A stretch of 64,000 bases of DNA from Ottelia alismoides. Taxonomy: Eukaryota; Streptophyta; Magnoliopsida; Alismatales; Hydrocharitaceae. The notes beneath the pieces were generated by a model. The model saw only the letters and a list, made by a program, of their open reading frames with translations, searched no databases and was not told where the DNA came from. Each line of letters opens with the position of its first letter. The first letter of the stretch is position 1. The position numbers were made by a program, and so were the translations under genes. Shown piece after piece: positions 57,601 to 61,035 of the stretch. Location: the NCBI GenBank assembly GCA_037367405.1, contig JAZKJV010003128.1, positions 620,001 through 684,000 of the forward strand, in the 5' to 3' direction.

Positions 57601-60374
57601 AGGCCTAGTCGGTTGATTGGTCTACCTCATCTTAGTTGGCCCAACTAATTGGCTGACTTTTTTATAGCGGTTTATGGTTTTTTCTTGATTTCGAAAAATA
57701 TACTAGTTGTAAGATTCTTAGTGTTTGGTTGGAAATTTTTACTTCTTTTTCTTTATGGCAGTATTGGAAACAACCAAATCTATACGAATATATAAGAATA
57801 TGTGTATAAATAGCAGTTTTATATGTTTAAGATATTAAAATAACAATACAAAACCGACAAATTCTGATTAGTCACCTGACTGCGGTTTAATCCTCAGTGA
57901 CCCTTTGGACTGAATAATGCCTACAACTCTTCGCTAGCTTGGCAACCACCATTAGTTTACTGTCAGAGTTTGTCCCGAGGAACACCACTTGGAATACCAT
58001 CCCAACTAGAGATACCATCAACTGTCAAATTACTAGTGGTATTTTGGAAATGGAGATTACTGGTGGTTATAATAATTGCGATAATAATTTTTGTTATCAT
58101 GTCATCAAATTCCCTCATTGCTAATGCATTGCAATTGCCTATTCAGTTAGTTACCTCCAATTGAGATTTCAACAAGTAGGATATGATAACTGGTTGATTG
58201 TATAACAATTGTGCATATTCACGTGGGTAAACTGATTATCAATTGTCATACCATCAGTAATGGGACAGTTGATGGTTATTTCCGACTTTCATTATCCTAC
58301 TTGTTGAAATATCAATTGGAGATAACTTATTGAGTAAGTAATTGGAATGCATTCACAACGTCGAAATATGCTGTCATGATAGTGAAAATTAAGTCGTAAT
58401 TCTTTGCTCTATAAAAAGTGAATAGAAGTTGGTCTAGAAGGAACAATGAATTATAGTGATATCATGATGTCATATCAATCTTGTTGGAGATAAGATAACT
58501 GATTGATAAAGTAATTGGGATGCATTAGCAATTAGGAAATATGCTGCCACGATAATGTAAATCAATTCATAACTGATTGCTTTATGAAAAGCGAATGGAA
58601 GAATGGTTTTTAAAAAATGCGAGGCAGATCAAGGCGGTTTTTCGTTGTCGAGGCGAGGCGTAAGCCTCTGTCTATATAAGAAAATATGCATAAATTCCAA
58701 TTAAGCATAACCATATCTATTTATAAAATCATAAATTTAAATATTTCCTAACACGTTCACCATATATGTTATTAACATGAGAATATATAACATTCTTTGT
58801 ATGAGATGCTTTGAATCTTAAATTGTATTTACGTGGAACAAAAACATGGGATGAAACCACAGGAGAAGGCCTCAAAGGGCCGAATCGTCTATTGCGATCT
58901 CTCAATGAGTACATGGGGTGCGAGACTCCTTATATAACCCTACGGTTTGAGGAGAGTCCCACTACTCATCCGTGTGAGATTAAACATGCATGGAGGTAAT
59001 TGGTTCTTGTAGAGATCCAATTACCCCTCTATTACATACTCCAACATTTATATTGATATGCTTTGATTCGTAACCATCCGTTCTGTTGAACCCAGTTGAA
59101 GAACCATCCTATGTACCCTTATCCTACCACCCCAGAACAAATTTCTTATATAGTGGAACCAACTGCAACTGCTAAGGACGTAGCCCAGTTACGGTCTAAC
59201 CTTGTAAATCCGTCTCTTTTTGCGAGTTTGCCTGATTGATCGTATTTGTGCGTGTTTTCTTCCATTAATTGCAACAATATAATATGTTGTATAGTATATG
59301 TTATGCTTTAGGACATACATATACGACTAACATACAATTTGTTAAACATACAATAAATATATATGAGTATATAACAAATTAAATTGTTATTAATTAATAT
59401 TATACTTAAGATGTCTTAATCATTAATGCATAAAATATATTAATTGGGTACCGAACATAGTGCAGCCCGAGGTGGCACCTAGGGCCGCCTCACTGCCTTA
59501 ACGCCTCTAGGCATACACCTCTCTTGGGCTGCTTGGGGTGGACACGCCGCCTGGGCTGCTTGGAGCAGACGCCTCGAGGCGCGTTTTTTAAACAATGATG
59601 GAAGTTGGTATGAAAGGAAAATTGGAATATTGATATCAGGATGCGGTTAAGTACCTCTGTAAGGTTAATCAGTTGGCGGTTGTTTACTTGATTATATTGT
59701 TGTTGCAGGCTTTAATAGAAAATGGTAGAGGACGGGATATTTTAAAGCAGGCACCATTTCTTATACCGTTCAGCAGCAGAGTCAAAATATTCACGGTAGG
59801 CAGTTGTCTGCATTCGGTTTTTAGTTCAAGTAATATTTATGTTGGCACCTATTTTTTTGAACAATCTTTTCTATGGTTTTAGTTTTAGTACGTGCTTATA
59901 ATTGTTCCCTGTGTCTAAAGATGCCGCGCCATTTTGTACCATTGATTTTGTCTGATTTCTATGCATTTTAGTCACAATTAGCAGCTGCCAGACAGAGGGA
60001 TGGCCACCACCCTGCATTTACGAGATACAGATTTAAAATACGTAGAAATCAAATCTTTGAAGATGCCTTTAGTCAGTTAAAGGGGTTGTCTGAAGAAGAA
60101 CTTCGAGGAACGGTAAGGGCAAGTTATCTGATTGCATTTACACCTAAGTTAATTTTTGTTCGGGTAAATATGCTTTGCGACGAGTAGGAATTTGAAATGT
60201 GTATGCCTCAGATTAGCTTCTATTTTATGCACTTCATTTTTCTCCCAGATTCGAATTTCTTTTATTAATGAACTTGGCGCTGAGGAGGCTGGAATTGATG
60301 GAGGTGGTATTTTTAAAGACTTCATTGAGAGCATTGCTCAGAAAGCTTTTGATATGCAGTATGGTTTATTTAAG
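18516..60374 (+). CDS. UPL7: E3 ubiquitin-protein ligase UPL7, central part (eight exons, partial)
   Basis: Exons: 18516-18631, 18706-19010, 36331-36427, 37150-37290, 38428-38514, 59709-59795, 59972-60112, 60249-60374. All introns are GT-AG and the frame continues across every junction, for about 1100 coding bases. Plant UPL7 is a HECT ligase: it takes ubiquitin from E2 onto a C-terminal Cys and passes it to substrates. The translation has clade signatures [68 protein letters not shown] and, at the HECT start, [14 protein letters not shown] and MQYGLFK. About 366 codons are seen of roughly 1100-1150 usual for the family. The N-terminus and the HECT C-lobe with its catalytic Cys are outside the window. 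No internal stop is seen, so the gene may be active. UPL6 is the closest alternative. Confidence 0.85.
18706..19010 (+). CDS. UPL7: UPL7 exon with the [13 protein letters not shown] block
   Basis: Acceptor TTTCTGTCAG/GT, donor ACAA/GTAAGA. 101 codons plus two bases. It has [43 protein letters not shown] and [18 protein letters not shown], strongly conserved in UPL7. The final Lys codon is split by the 17.3-kb intron. Confidence 0.88.
19567..20100 (+). pseudogene. L1-E: LINE ORF2 fragment
   Basis: The reading begins [19 protein letters not shown], matching the ALLAKWVIRIWG block of L1-A ORF2. A diverged FSF*KDDW (the conserved FWkDdW block) follows and then [10 protein letters not shown] and IFLWLL at the start of zf-RVT. 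Stops occur throughout. Both ends are truncated; the right end meets Copia-2 at about 20100. It is an old fragment. Confidence 0.7.
20963..21175. repeat. Tandem duplication of about 110 bp in Copia-2
   Basis: TTTTTTCATGGTCACAACC at about 20963 recurs at about 21074, followed in both copies by CGATTC, GATACTGGATCAAAATCA and CTCAACAATTAAGCTT. The second unit is slightly shorter. It duplicates the GAG-pre-integrase region. Confidence 0.75.
21208..21458 (-). mobile_element. L1-F: short 5'-truncated LINE inside Copia-2
   Basis: Poly-T at 21208-21214, the shared L1 hairpin at 21228-21254 (minus strand), and the last ORF2 codons ([23 protein letters not shown]). Target duplications AGATGAATG (21199-21207) and AGACGAATG (21459-21467) flank it, with one mismatch. 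About 250 bp long. Confidence 0.85.
21559..22500 (-). mobile_element. L1-G: 5'-truncated LINE of a different subfamily inside Copia-2
   Basis: Poly-T at 21559-21567 and a terminal hairpin at 21579-21605 whose sequence differs from L1-B/C/F/H but which has the same two-stem plan. Target duplications TACTAAATG (21550-21558) and TACTAAGTG (22501-22509) differ at one base. The Copia-2 protease reading (QFS before, [13 protein letters not shown] after) is restored if it is removed. Confidence 0.85.
21835..22407 (-). pseudogene. L1-G ORF2 C-terminal fragment (zf-RVT)
   Basis: The stretch 22407-22162 matches the region before zf-RVT, with a damaged FW.D motif and [18 protein letters not shown]. The stretch 22137-21835 has [20 protein letters not shown] and the zinc module [17 protein letters not shown], in which the last Cys is replaced. 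A frame change separates the two. RT and endonuclease were lost by 5' truncation. Confidence 0.75.
22728..23669. mobile_element. hAT-1: hAT-like element with GAGGCG-type subterminal repeats
   Basis: The ends CAATGTTTGAAAAAA (left) and TTTTTTCAAACCGTG (right) are inverted repeats with two mismatches. The flanking 8-mers GCTGCTAC (22720-22727) and GCTACTAC (23670-23677) differ at one base, fitting a hAT target duplication. Both subterminal regions are filled with CTCGAGGC/GAGGCG motifs in opposite orientation. The interior is AT-rich with no transposase, so it is non-autonomous. Confidence 0.8.
23925..24032. repeat. Imperfect tandem duplication of about 54 bp
   Basis: CTCGACTCACATGCATCTATA (first 20 bases) with TTTGATGAGAAATAGATAAC at about 23925 recurs as CTCGATTCACGTCTATATTG with GATGAGTAATAGACAACTTG from about 23978. 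It lies in the presumed gag region of Copia-2. Confidence 0.6.
24137..26121 (-). mobile_element. L1-H: 5'-truncated L1-type LINE
   Basis: Poly-T at 24137-24144, hairpin at 24160-24186 (minus strand), then ORF2 leftward from RT to C-terminus. The 5' end is cut inside RT at KIDFAKAYD (about 26121). I could not find a convincing target duplication. Confidence 0.87.
24311..26121 (-). pseudogene. L1-H ORF2: RT palm to C-terminus
   Basis: The open stretch 26163-25171 has [36 protein letters not shown], the catalytic box FADDT (about 25800), [25 protein letters not shown] and [22 protein letters not shown] motifs; a stop follows. 25146-24943 and 25036-24311 (two frames) give [22 protein letters not shown] and zf-RVT ([18 protein letters not shown]), ending [16 protein letters not shown]. 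The catalytic Asp pair is intact. Only a stop and one or two frameshifts break it, so it is relatively young. Confidence 0.85.
26122..26279. other. Short intron remnant between transposons
   Basis: About 160 bp of AT-rich sequence between L1-H and the RTE relic. Nothing recognisable apart from intron-like composition. Confidence 0.4.
26297..26356 (+). mobile_element. RTE-A: 60-bp 3' relic of an RTE LINE
   Basis: GAGGCAAAG, CCATGTAGCTAACC, ATGTGGGAATAAGCTTTG and three TTG repeats match, in order, the 3' terminus of RTE-B (reverse complement of 61036-61110). It is flanked by AATATGTTTGACGAATG (26280-26296) and AATATGTTTACCGAATG; the second copy is now split, with AATAT at 26357-26361 and the whole 17-mer at 31331-31347 because Copia-3 inserted into it. 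Confidence 0.8.
26362..26506 (-). repeat. Copia-3 3' LTR
   Basis: Starts TGCTAGGAAAA and ends TCTCTACA on the + strand. It is about 90% identical by eye to the right LTR, including the CTCTCTTATATAGAGGAG block, which on the minus strand provides a TATATAAG promoter box. Confidence 0.9.
26507..26519 (-). other. Copia-3 polypurine tract
   Basis: CTCCCCCCTCAAG on the + strand (CTTGAGGGGGGAG on the coding strand) directly abuts the 3' LTR, the expected site for plus-strand priming. Confidence 0.8.
26515..30786 (-). pseudogene. Copia-3 gag-pol pseudogene
   Basis: From right to left: gag (about 30786-29978) with YELWAMQF, an ATG-to-ATC change at the expected start (SENKIDIPS context) and zinc knuckle [14 protein letters not shown]; protease region with a damaged DSGA box (about 29760) and [14 protein letters not shown]-pre-integrase ([14 protein letters not shown]); integrase ([39 protein letters not shown]); RT from about 28090 ([20 protein letters not shown], catalytic box YVDV rather than YVDD at about 27455); RNase H ([24 protein letters not shown]). 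At least eight frame breaks. It cannot be active. Confidence 0.88.
28206..28271 (+). mobile_element. L1-I: 66-bp LINE tail inserted in Copia-3
   Basis: Only the L1 3' end is present: GAATAAATCTTTTGGGG, the conserved hairpin (28224-28250) and a short A tract. The flanks AAGATAACCCCTGTTGA (28189-28205) and AAGATAATCCCTGCTGA (28272-28288) are a 17-bp target duplication with two mismatches. An extreme 5' truncation. Confidence 0.85.
31170..31181 (-). other. Copia-3 primer-binding site (tRNA-iMet)
   Basis: GCTCTGATACCA on the + strand is TGGTATCAGAGC on the element strand, complementary to the 3' end of initiator tRNA-Met and directly adjoining the 5' LTR. Confidence 0.9.
31182..31330 (-). repeat. 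Copia-3 5' LTR
   Basis: Starts TGTTGGGAAAA and ends TCTCTACA, 149 bp. It carries the TATATAAG box on the element strand. It is followed by the AATAT target duplication. Confidence 0.92.
31382..31525 (+). repeat. Copia-4 5' LTR
   Basis: Starts TGTTGAGATATTTG and ends CCCTGTACA. It has the TATA-like CTCCTATATAAGAG (about 31469) that forms the promoter in this LTR family. Confidence 0.88.
31526..31537 (+). other. Copia-4 primer-binding site (tRNA-iMet)
   Basis: TGGTATCGGAGC differs by one base from the canonical TGGTATCAGAGC and immediately follows the LTR. Confidence 0.88.
31731..31803. repeat. 33-bp perfect tandem repeat in the Copia-4 leader
   Basis: GTCGGCTAGGACCCCCGGTT and the next 13 bases occur at 31731 and 31764, then a 7-bp partial unit. 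The copies are identical, implying recent slippage or unequal exchange. Confidence 0.9.
32041..34965 (+). pseudogene. Copia-4 gag-pol pseudogene, truncated in RT
   Basis: Gag starts at ATG 32044 (MSENKCDIF) with [15 protein letters not shown]; stops appear from 32353. The protease box is mutated ([10 protein letters not shown], about 33030-33065, for DSGATHH). GAG-pre-integrase ([22 protein letters not shown], split by me as [13 protein letters not shown] and [23 protein letters not shown]) and integrase ([45 protein letters not shown]) follow. After QQNG the frame changes ([17 protein letters not shown]). RT lacks about 100 residues by a deletion near 34800, and the catalytic box is YVGD (about 34915). 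No RNase H. Confidence 0.85.
34966..36330. other. UPL7 intron: direct repeats and a hAT-like copy
   Basis: Right of Copia-4 there is a diverged direct repeat (34968-35056 and 35260-35350, sharing AACCAA, GACCATGA.CTTGGT-like and TAGATCATCAT-like blocks). A hAT-like element lies at 35385-35796. The remainder to the exon acceptor is AT-rich intron with no recognisable gene. Confidence 0.5.
35385..35796. mobile_element. hAT-3-like element with AGTCGG subterminal repeats (copy 1)
   Basis: Ends CAAGCTTGTAAAAGTCGG and CTACTTTTTGCAATCTTG are inverted repeats. Subterminal GACTACTCGAGTCGG / CCGACTCGACTTGGCC and, at the right, AGTAACCCCGCCGACCGAG match hAT-3 (46214-47395). A G-rich run at 35419-35448 lies inside. 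Target duplication unclear. Confidence 0.65.
36331..36427 (+). CDS. UPL7: UPL7 exon with the [18 protein letters not shown] block
   Basis: Acceptor ATATTTTCAG/G, donor AAACAG/GTATTG. The first G completes the Lys codon split by the giant intron; 32 codons follow ([20 protein letters not shown]...IILKQ). This block is highly conserved in UPL7 proteins. Confidence 0.88.
36428..37149 (+). other. UPL7 intron, 722 bp
   Basis: GT-AG, AT-rich, no ORF, repeat or transposon recognised. It keeps the size of an ordinary plant intron. Confidence 0.8.
37150..37290 (+). CDS. UPL7: UPL7 exon, Ser/Thr-rich linker
   Basis: Acceptor TTTCTGTAG/GT, donor AATCAG/GTTCTA. 47 codons: [14 protein letters not shown], a variable Ser/Thr-rich linker, then [14 protein letters not shown]7 has ALWQLLW at this place and a variable linker, so the sequence fits. 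Confidence 0.85.
37560..38040 (+). pseudogene. L1-J: LINE RT fragment in a UPL7 intron
   Basis: Two-frame reading gives [12 protein letters not shown] (finger motif), [19 protein letters not shown] (the QxAFvxGR motif), [10 protein letters not shown] (KxDFxKAYD without the YD) and WIVWMARC...FEGG. This is the RT fingers/palm of an L1 ORF2, both ends truncated and strongly decayed. It lies in intron 37291-38427 in gene orientation. Confidence 0.7.
38428..38514 (+). CDS. UPL7: UPL7 exon with the DWNNRR motif
   Basis: Acceptor AATTTCAG/AT, donor TCACAG/GTAGTT. 29 codons: [20 protein letters not shown] then [12 protein letters not shown]7 relatives have LQDWNNRRPF..SDFH in the same place. Confidence 0.87.
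39950..40620 (-). pseudogene. L1-K: LINE ORF2 C-terminal fragment
   Basis: On the minus strand the readings [15 protein letters not shown] (FW.D.W motif), [49 protein letters not shown] and [16 protein letters not shown] (zf-RVT) occur in the right order. Stops and frame changes are frequent. No hairpin or tail was found, so both ends are lost. A divergent, old fragment. Confidence 0.65.
40793..41110 (-). repeat. LARD-1 3' LTR
   Basis: 318 bp, TG...CA. On the element strand it has a TATA box (CTATATAAGGAG, near 40975). It contains the block ACGTGGAACCCTACTCC shared by all LARD LTRs here. Followed by polypurine tract CTCCCCCTCAAG (+ strand) at 41111. Confidence 0.93.
41111..43170 (-). other. 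LARD-1 interior, non-coding
   Basis: 41111-41860 carries no conserved protein despite several short ORFs. 41870-42170 is extremely T-rich (poly-A-rich on the element strand). 42240-42960 is GC-rich and corresponds to the 5' leader on the minus strand. Overlapping ORFs in the GC-rich part lack Copia motifs and are compositional. No protease, RT or integrase motif was found in any frame. Confidence 0.75.
42517..42582. repeat. 22-bp tandem repeat, three copies
   Basis: ACTTGGGTGCATCGCCGCCT(GG) at 42517, 42539 and 42561, with one to three changes between copies. In the GC-rich leader of LARD-1. Confidence 0.9.
43171..43182 (-). other. LARD-1 primer-binding site (tRNA-iMet)
   Basis: GCTCTGATACCA on the + strand, identical to that of Copia-3 and Copia-5, directly before the right LTR. 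Confidence 0.92.
43183..43500 (-). repeat. LARD-1 5' LTR
   Basis: 318 bp; differs from the left LTR by A/G near positions 57 and 115. Ends ACTCCAACA and is followed by the ATCTT duplication. Confidence 0.93.
43606..43899 (-). repeat. LARD-2 3' LTR
   Basis: Begins TGTTGAAGTAAATAATG, ends TATTCTACC before the polypurine tract. About 294 bp. Confidence 0.8.
44366..44755. mobile_element. Tourist-like MITE (PIF/Harbinger type)
   Basis: Ends GGGTACGTTTGGTTAGC and GCCGAACGGTACC are imperfect inverted repeats; further inside GGTTAAACTCCCC-like arms pair. A 3-bp ATA flanks both ends (44363-44365, 44756-44758). About 390 bp with no ORF. The 3-bp duplication and GGGTxCGTTTGG end suggest PIF/Harbinger. 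It contains a 48-bp tandem duplication (44477-44570). Confidence 0.7.
44477..44570. repeat. Tandem duplication of about 48 bp inside the MITE
   Basis: TTGTGATATGATTGTATTGA with AGTTTGAAAAAGTGAGTAG recurs at about 44519 with one or two changes. Confidence 0.75.
45092..45576. mobile_element. hAT-2: hAT-like MITE with ACTCGG/GCATAC repeats
   Basis: Inverted ends CATTGTTCAAGAAATCGGT and ACCGCCTTCCTGAACATTG; flanking 8-mers GAAATAGA (45084-45091) and GAAATAGG (45577-45584). Subterminal regions are filled with TATACTCGGCCG and GCATACTC motifs. 485 bp, no ORF. Confidence 0.8.
46214..47395. mobile_element. hAT-3: hAT-like element carrying a GC-rich, exon-like insert
   Basis: Ends CACTGTTGCAAAAATCGG and CCGACTTATGCAACCTTG; perfect 8-bp duplications GTCTATAT at 46206-46213 and 47396-47403. 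Subterminal repeats GATTAGTCGG / CCGACTAATC. The interior is AT-rich except for 46438-46680. Two related copies lie at 35385-35796 and 57542-57941 without the GC-rich insert. No transposase found. Confidence 0.85.
46438..46680 (+). other. GC-rich exon-like segment inside hAT-3, possibly captured
   Basis: An ATG-initiated open stretch, Pro/Ser/Arg-rich, ends at CCCAG/GTTAGTTT, which looks like a splice donor followed by a T-rich, AT-rich intron-like sequence. It is absent from the two related hAT copies. The peptide matches no family I know in any of three frames, so function is unknown. It might be a captured 5' exon of a host gene or just a GC-rich filler. Confidence 0.35.
47682..47967 (-). 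repeat. LARD-2 5' LTR
   Basis: Begins TGCTGAAATAAATAATG, has TTTACGTGGAACCC and GGGATGAAACCAC, ends near ACATACTCTAATA. Much diverged from the left LTR, so the element is old. Confidence 0.75.
48026..48074 (+). mobile_element. L1-L: 49-bp LINE tail
   Basis: Only the terminal hairpin (GGGGCGAACACC...GAGTGTTTCC, 48028-48053) and a short A-rich tail are present. Flanks TATCTTGTT (48017-48025) and TATCTTGTT (48075-48083) are identical 9-mers. The smallest LINE insertion in the window. Confidence 0.8.
48515..48662 (-). repeat. Copia-5 3' LTR
   Basis: TGTTGGAAGAAATG...TTTCTCTACA, followed by polypurine tract CTCACCCTCAAG (48663-48674). Contains the TATA-box block CTCTCTTATATAGAGG shared with Copia-3 and Copia-4. 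Confidence 0.92.
53296..53307 (+). promoter_or_regulatory. TATA box of the solo LTR
   Basis: CCTATAAATAGA is followed about 30 bp later by CATTCTCTACG, a plausible transcription start for the LTR promoter. No other promoter evidence. Confidence 0.5.
53561..53880. repeat. 160-bp tandem duplication in the solo LTR
   Basis: GGAGAAATATGTGTAACACC at 53561 and GGAGAAATCTGTGTAATACC at 53721 start two units, both with CTACTTAGGTGCGGGCGGCT, GTGATTCGTCACACGTT and GGTGTCTACCGATTCT. Confidence 0.88.
53933..54064. repeat. 45-bp tandem repeat, three copies, in the solo LTR
   Basis: Units start at 53933, 53978 and 54023 with ATATAAGGGGAAACT..., each with CGAAATTTT and AGAAATAT. Spacing is exactly 45 bp. 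Confidence 0.85.
54064..54142. repeat. GTTCTTCG-type minisatellite in the solo LTR
   Basis: About eight degenerate units of 8-11 bp (GTTCTTGAC, GTTCTTCGT, GTTCTTCGC, GTTCTTTAT...). Confidence 0.85.
55971..55982 (-). other. Copia-5 primer-binding site (tRNA-iMet)
   Basis: GCTCTGATACCA (+ strand) directly before the right LTR; TGGTATCAGAGC on the element strand. Confidence 0.92.
55983..56128 (-). repeat. Copia-5 5' LTR
   Basis: TGTTGGAAGAAATG...TATCTCTACA, 146 bp, followed by the ATACG flank. Confidence 0.92.
56136..56498. mobile_element. Foldback (long-TIR) element
   Basis: Arms of about 125 bp (56136-56262 and 56372-56498) are inverted copies at roughly 85% identity by eye: AGCTGCTCCATGGAGCAACC at the left pairs with GGTTGCTCCATAGAGCAGCT at the right, and the CACTATATCCCT blocks also pair. 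About 110 bp of spacer. No ORF. Possible 9-bp duplications TACTAATAG (48498-48506) and TACTAATAT (56501-56509) would place Copia-5 inside this element; long TIRs with 9-bp duplications suggest a Mutator-like MITE. Confidence 0.7.
56510..57104. other. Intron sequence, no gene
   Basis: AT-rich. At about 56788-56885 there is one GAGGC-rich end (ATTGCCTTGAGGCTACACC, CGCCTCGATGTGCC, TTTTTGAAAACTTTG) resembling the right end of hAT-1, without a partner end that I can see. Confidence 0.5.
57105..57541 (-). pseudogene. L1-M: LINE endonuclease fragment
   Basis: Minus-strand readings [34 protein letters not shown] (degenerate GDFNV), [16 protein letters not shown] and [15 protein letters not shown] occur in the order of an L1 endonuclease and the region leading to RT. 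Stops are numerous. The hAT-3-like copy 2 abuts it at 57542. This is the only L1 piece here that keeps the middle of the endonuclease. Confidence 0.6.
57542..57941. mobile_element. hAT-3-like element (copy 2)
   Basis: Left end CAAGCTTGCAAAAGTCGGC matches the copy at 35385. The right end (GATTAGTCACCTGACTGCGG, CTCAGTGACCC, CGCTAGCTTG) matches hAT-3 in inverted order. About 400 bp, AT-rich interior, no GC-rich insert. Confidence 0.65.
57990..58590. repeat. Inverted-repeat cluster with three arms
   Basis: CCTCCAATTGAGATTTCAAC with AAGTAGGATA (about 58155-58185) is inverted at about 58293-58325 (TATCCTACTTGTTGAAATAT, CAATTGGAG). The pairing extends outward for about 130 bp with mismatches. A third, direct copy of the right arm lies at 58487-58585 (GGAGATAAGATAACTGATTG, GGGATGCATTAGCAAT). 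No ORF. Probably a foldback-type MITE plus a partial duplicate. Confidence 0.65.
58602..59596. mobile_element. hAT-4: hAT-1-like element with GAGGCG repeats, containing a solo LTR
   Basis: Ends AATGGTTTTTAAAAAATGCG and CGCGTTTTTTAAACAAT are inverted; the flanks AATGGAAG (58594-58601) and GATGGAAG (59597-59604) differ at one base. Subterminal GAGGCGAGGCGTAAGCCTC and CCTCGAGGCGCG as in hAT-1. The interior is AT-rich and holds a LARD-type LTR. Confidence 0.78.
58767..59046 (-). repeat. Solo LTR of the LARD family inside hAT-4
   Basis: ATTTACGTGGAACAAAA, GGGATGAAACCACAGGAGAAG, CTTATATAACCC and the end ATTACATACTCCAACA match the LARD-1 LTR in order. No internal region or second LTR. Left boundary approximate; no clear 5-bp duplication. 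Confidence 0.65.
59709..59795 (+). CDS. UPL7: UPL7 exon with [18 protein letters not shown]
   Basis: Acceptor TTGTTGCAG/GC, donor TTCACG/GTAGGC. 29 codons: [20 protein letters not shown] then FSSRVKIFT. The motif just upstream of the HECT domain is conserved across UPL6/UPL7. Confidence 0.9.
59972..60112 (+). CDS. UPL7: UPL7 exon with SQLAAARQR
   Basis: Acceptor TGCATTTTAG/TC, donor GGAACG/GTAAGG. 47 codons: [47 protein letters not shown]. It leads directly into the HECT domain. Confidence 0.92.
60249..60374 (+). CDS. UPL7: UPL7 exon, start of the HECT N-lobe
   Basis: Acceptor TTCTCCCAG/AT, donor TTTAAG/GTTGTT. 42 codons: [54 protein letters not shown] is the HECT signature at the start of the N-lobe. 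The next family block (ET.DHLLYPNP) is not found up to 64000. Confidence 0.93.
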
Positions 60375-60821
60375 GTTGTTCCTTTTTATTAAATCTTAAA
60401 GAACTCACATGGTTAGTACTTTATGTTGTCTTCATCTATATGTCAACATGAGCATTTTCTTGATGTATATGCTTAATTTCATCGGACAATATCATGTTTT
60501 TATTGCGGCACTTGTTTAAATACCTTCGCAATGGATTGTTTTTGATATAATACAATTGATTTTTATTTTCCTTGTGGTATGATATGCATGATGAATTGTC
60601 TTTTATGCCTGTAATTTAGATTTGGAGTGGATTTAGCAGTGGAATGTTTGTTGATTCGTATTCTGATGGTGTAGATAGGGCAGATGAATGAGCCTAAATA
60701 GAATGAAACTTTCCTAGGATCTTTGTGATCCTAATGATTCCTTTGATCCACAAACAGAGTTTCTTTATAGTAGAAGATAGTACTAAATCTGTAGAATAAT
60801 AGTACTTATCATCATATGATA
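60375..60821 (+). other. UPL7 intron, unassigned
   Basis: AT-rich sequence after the donor GTTGTT. No gene or transposon recognised before the LARD-3 LTR. Confidence 0.6.
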
Positions 60822-61035
60822 TGTGGAAAGACGTAATGTAGAAGCAAATCAAATAATAAGAAGAAAGAACTTGATTTACGTGGAACTCTCCTCCCAAATG
60901 AGTGGGATGAAGGCACGTGGGAACATCACAAAGGGTTGTATACTCTATTAAGTTTCTCAATGATTACATCGGATGTTGGGCTCCATATATAGCCACACCA
61001 ACAAACTGAAGTCCAATCTATTATCAGCCTGGGAC

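Larger units (their letters stand above)
38515..59708 (+). other. Giant UPL7 intron (21.2 kb), mostly transposons
   Basis: Donor GTAGTT after exon 38514 and acceptor TTGTTGCAG before 59709, joining in phase 0. It holds L1-K, LARD-1, LARD-2, a Tourist-like MITE, hAT elements, an L1 tail, Copia-5 with a solo LTR, foldback repeats and an endonuclease fragment. 38515-39950 is AT-rich and holds no recognisable gene. Confidence 0.85.

Noticed and set aside
35385..57941. Perfect 8-bp duplications for the two short hAT-3 relatives
   Set aside because: GATGCATC/ATATTTAC and the flanks of the second copy do not match; only hAT-3 itself shows a clear duplication.
59673..59708. Upstream extension of the exon at 59709
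   Set aside because: The extra residues are intron translation before TTGTTGCAG; family proteins start this block at ALIEN-like residues.
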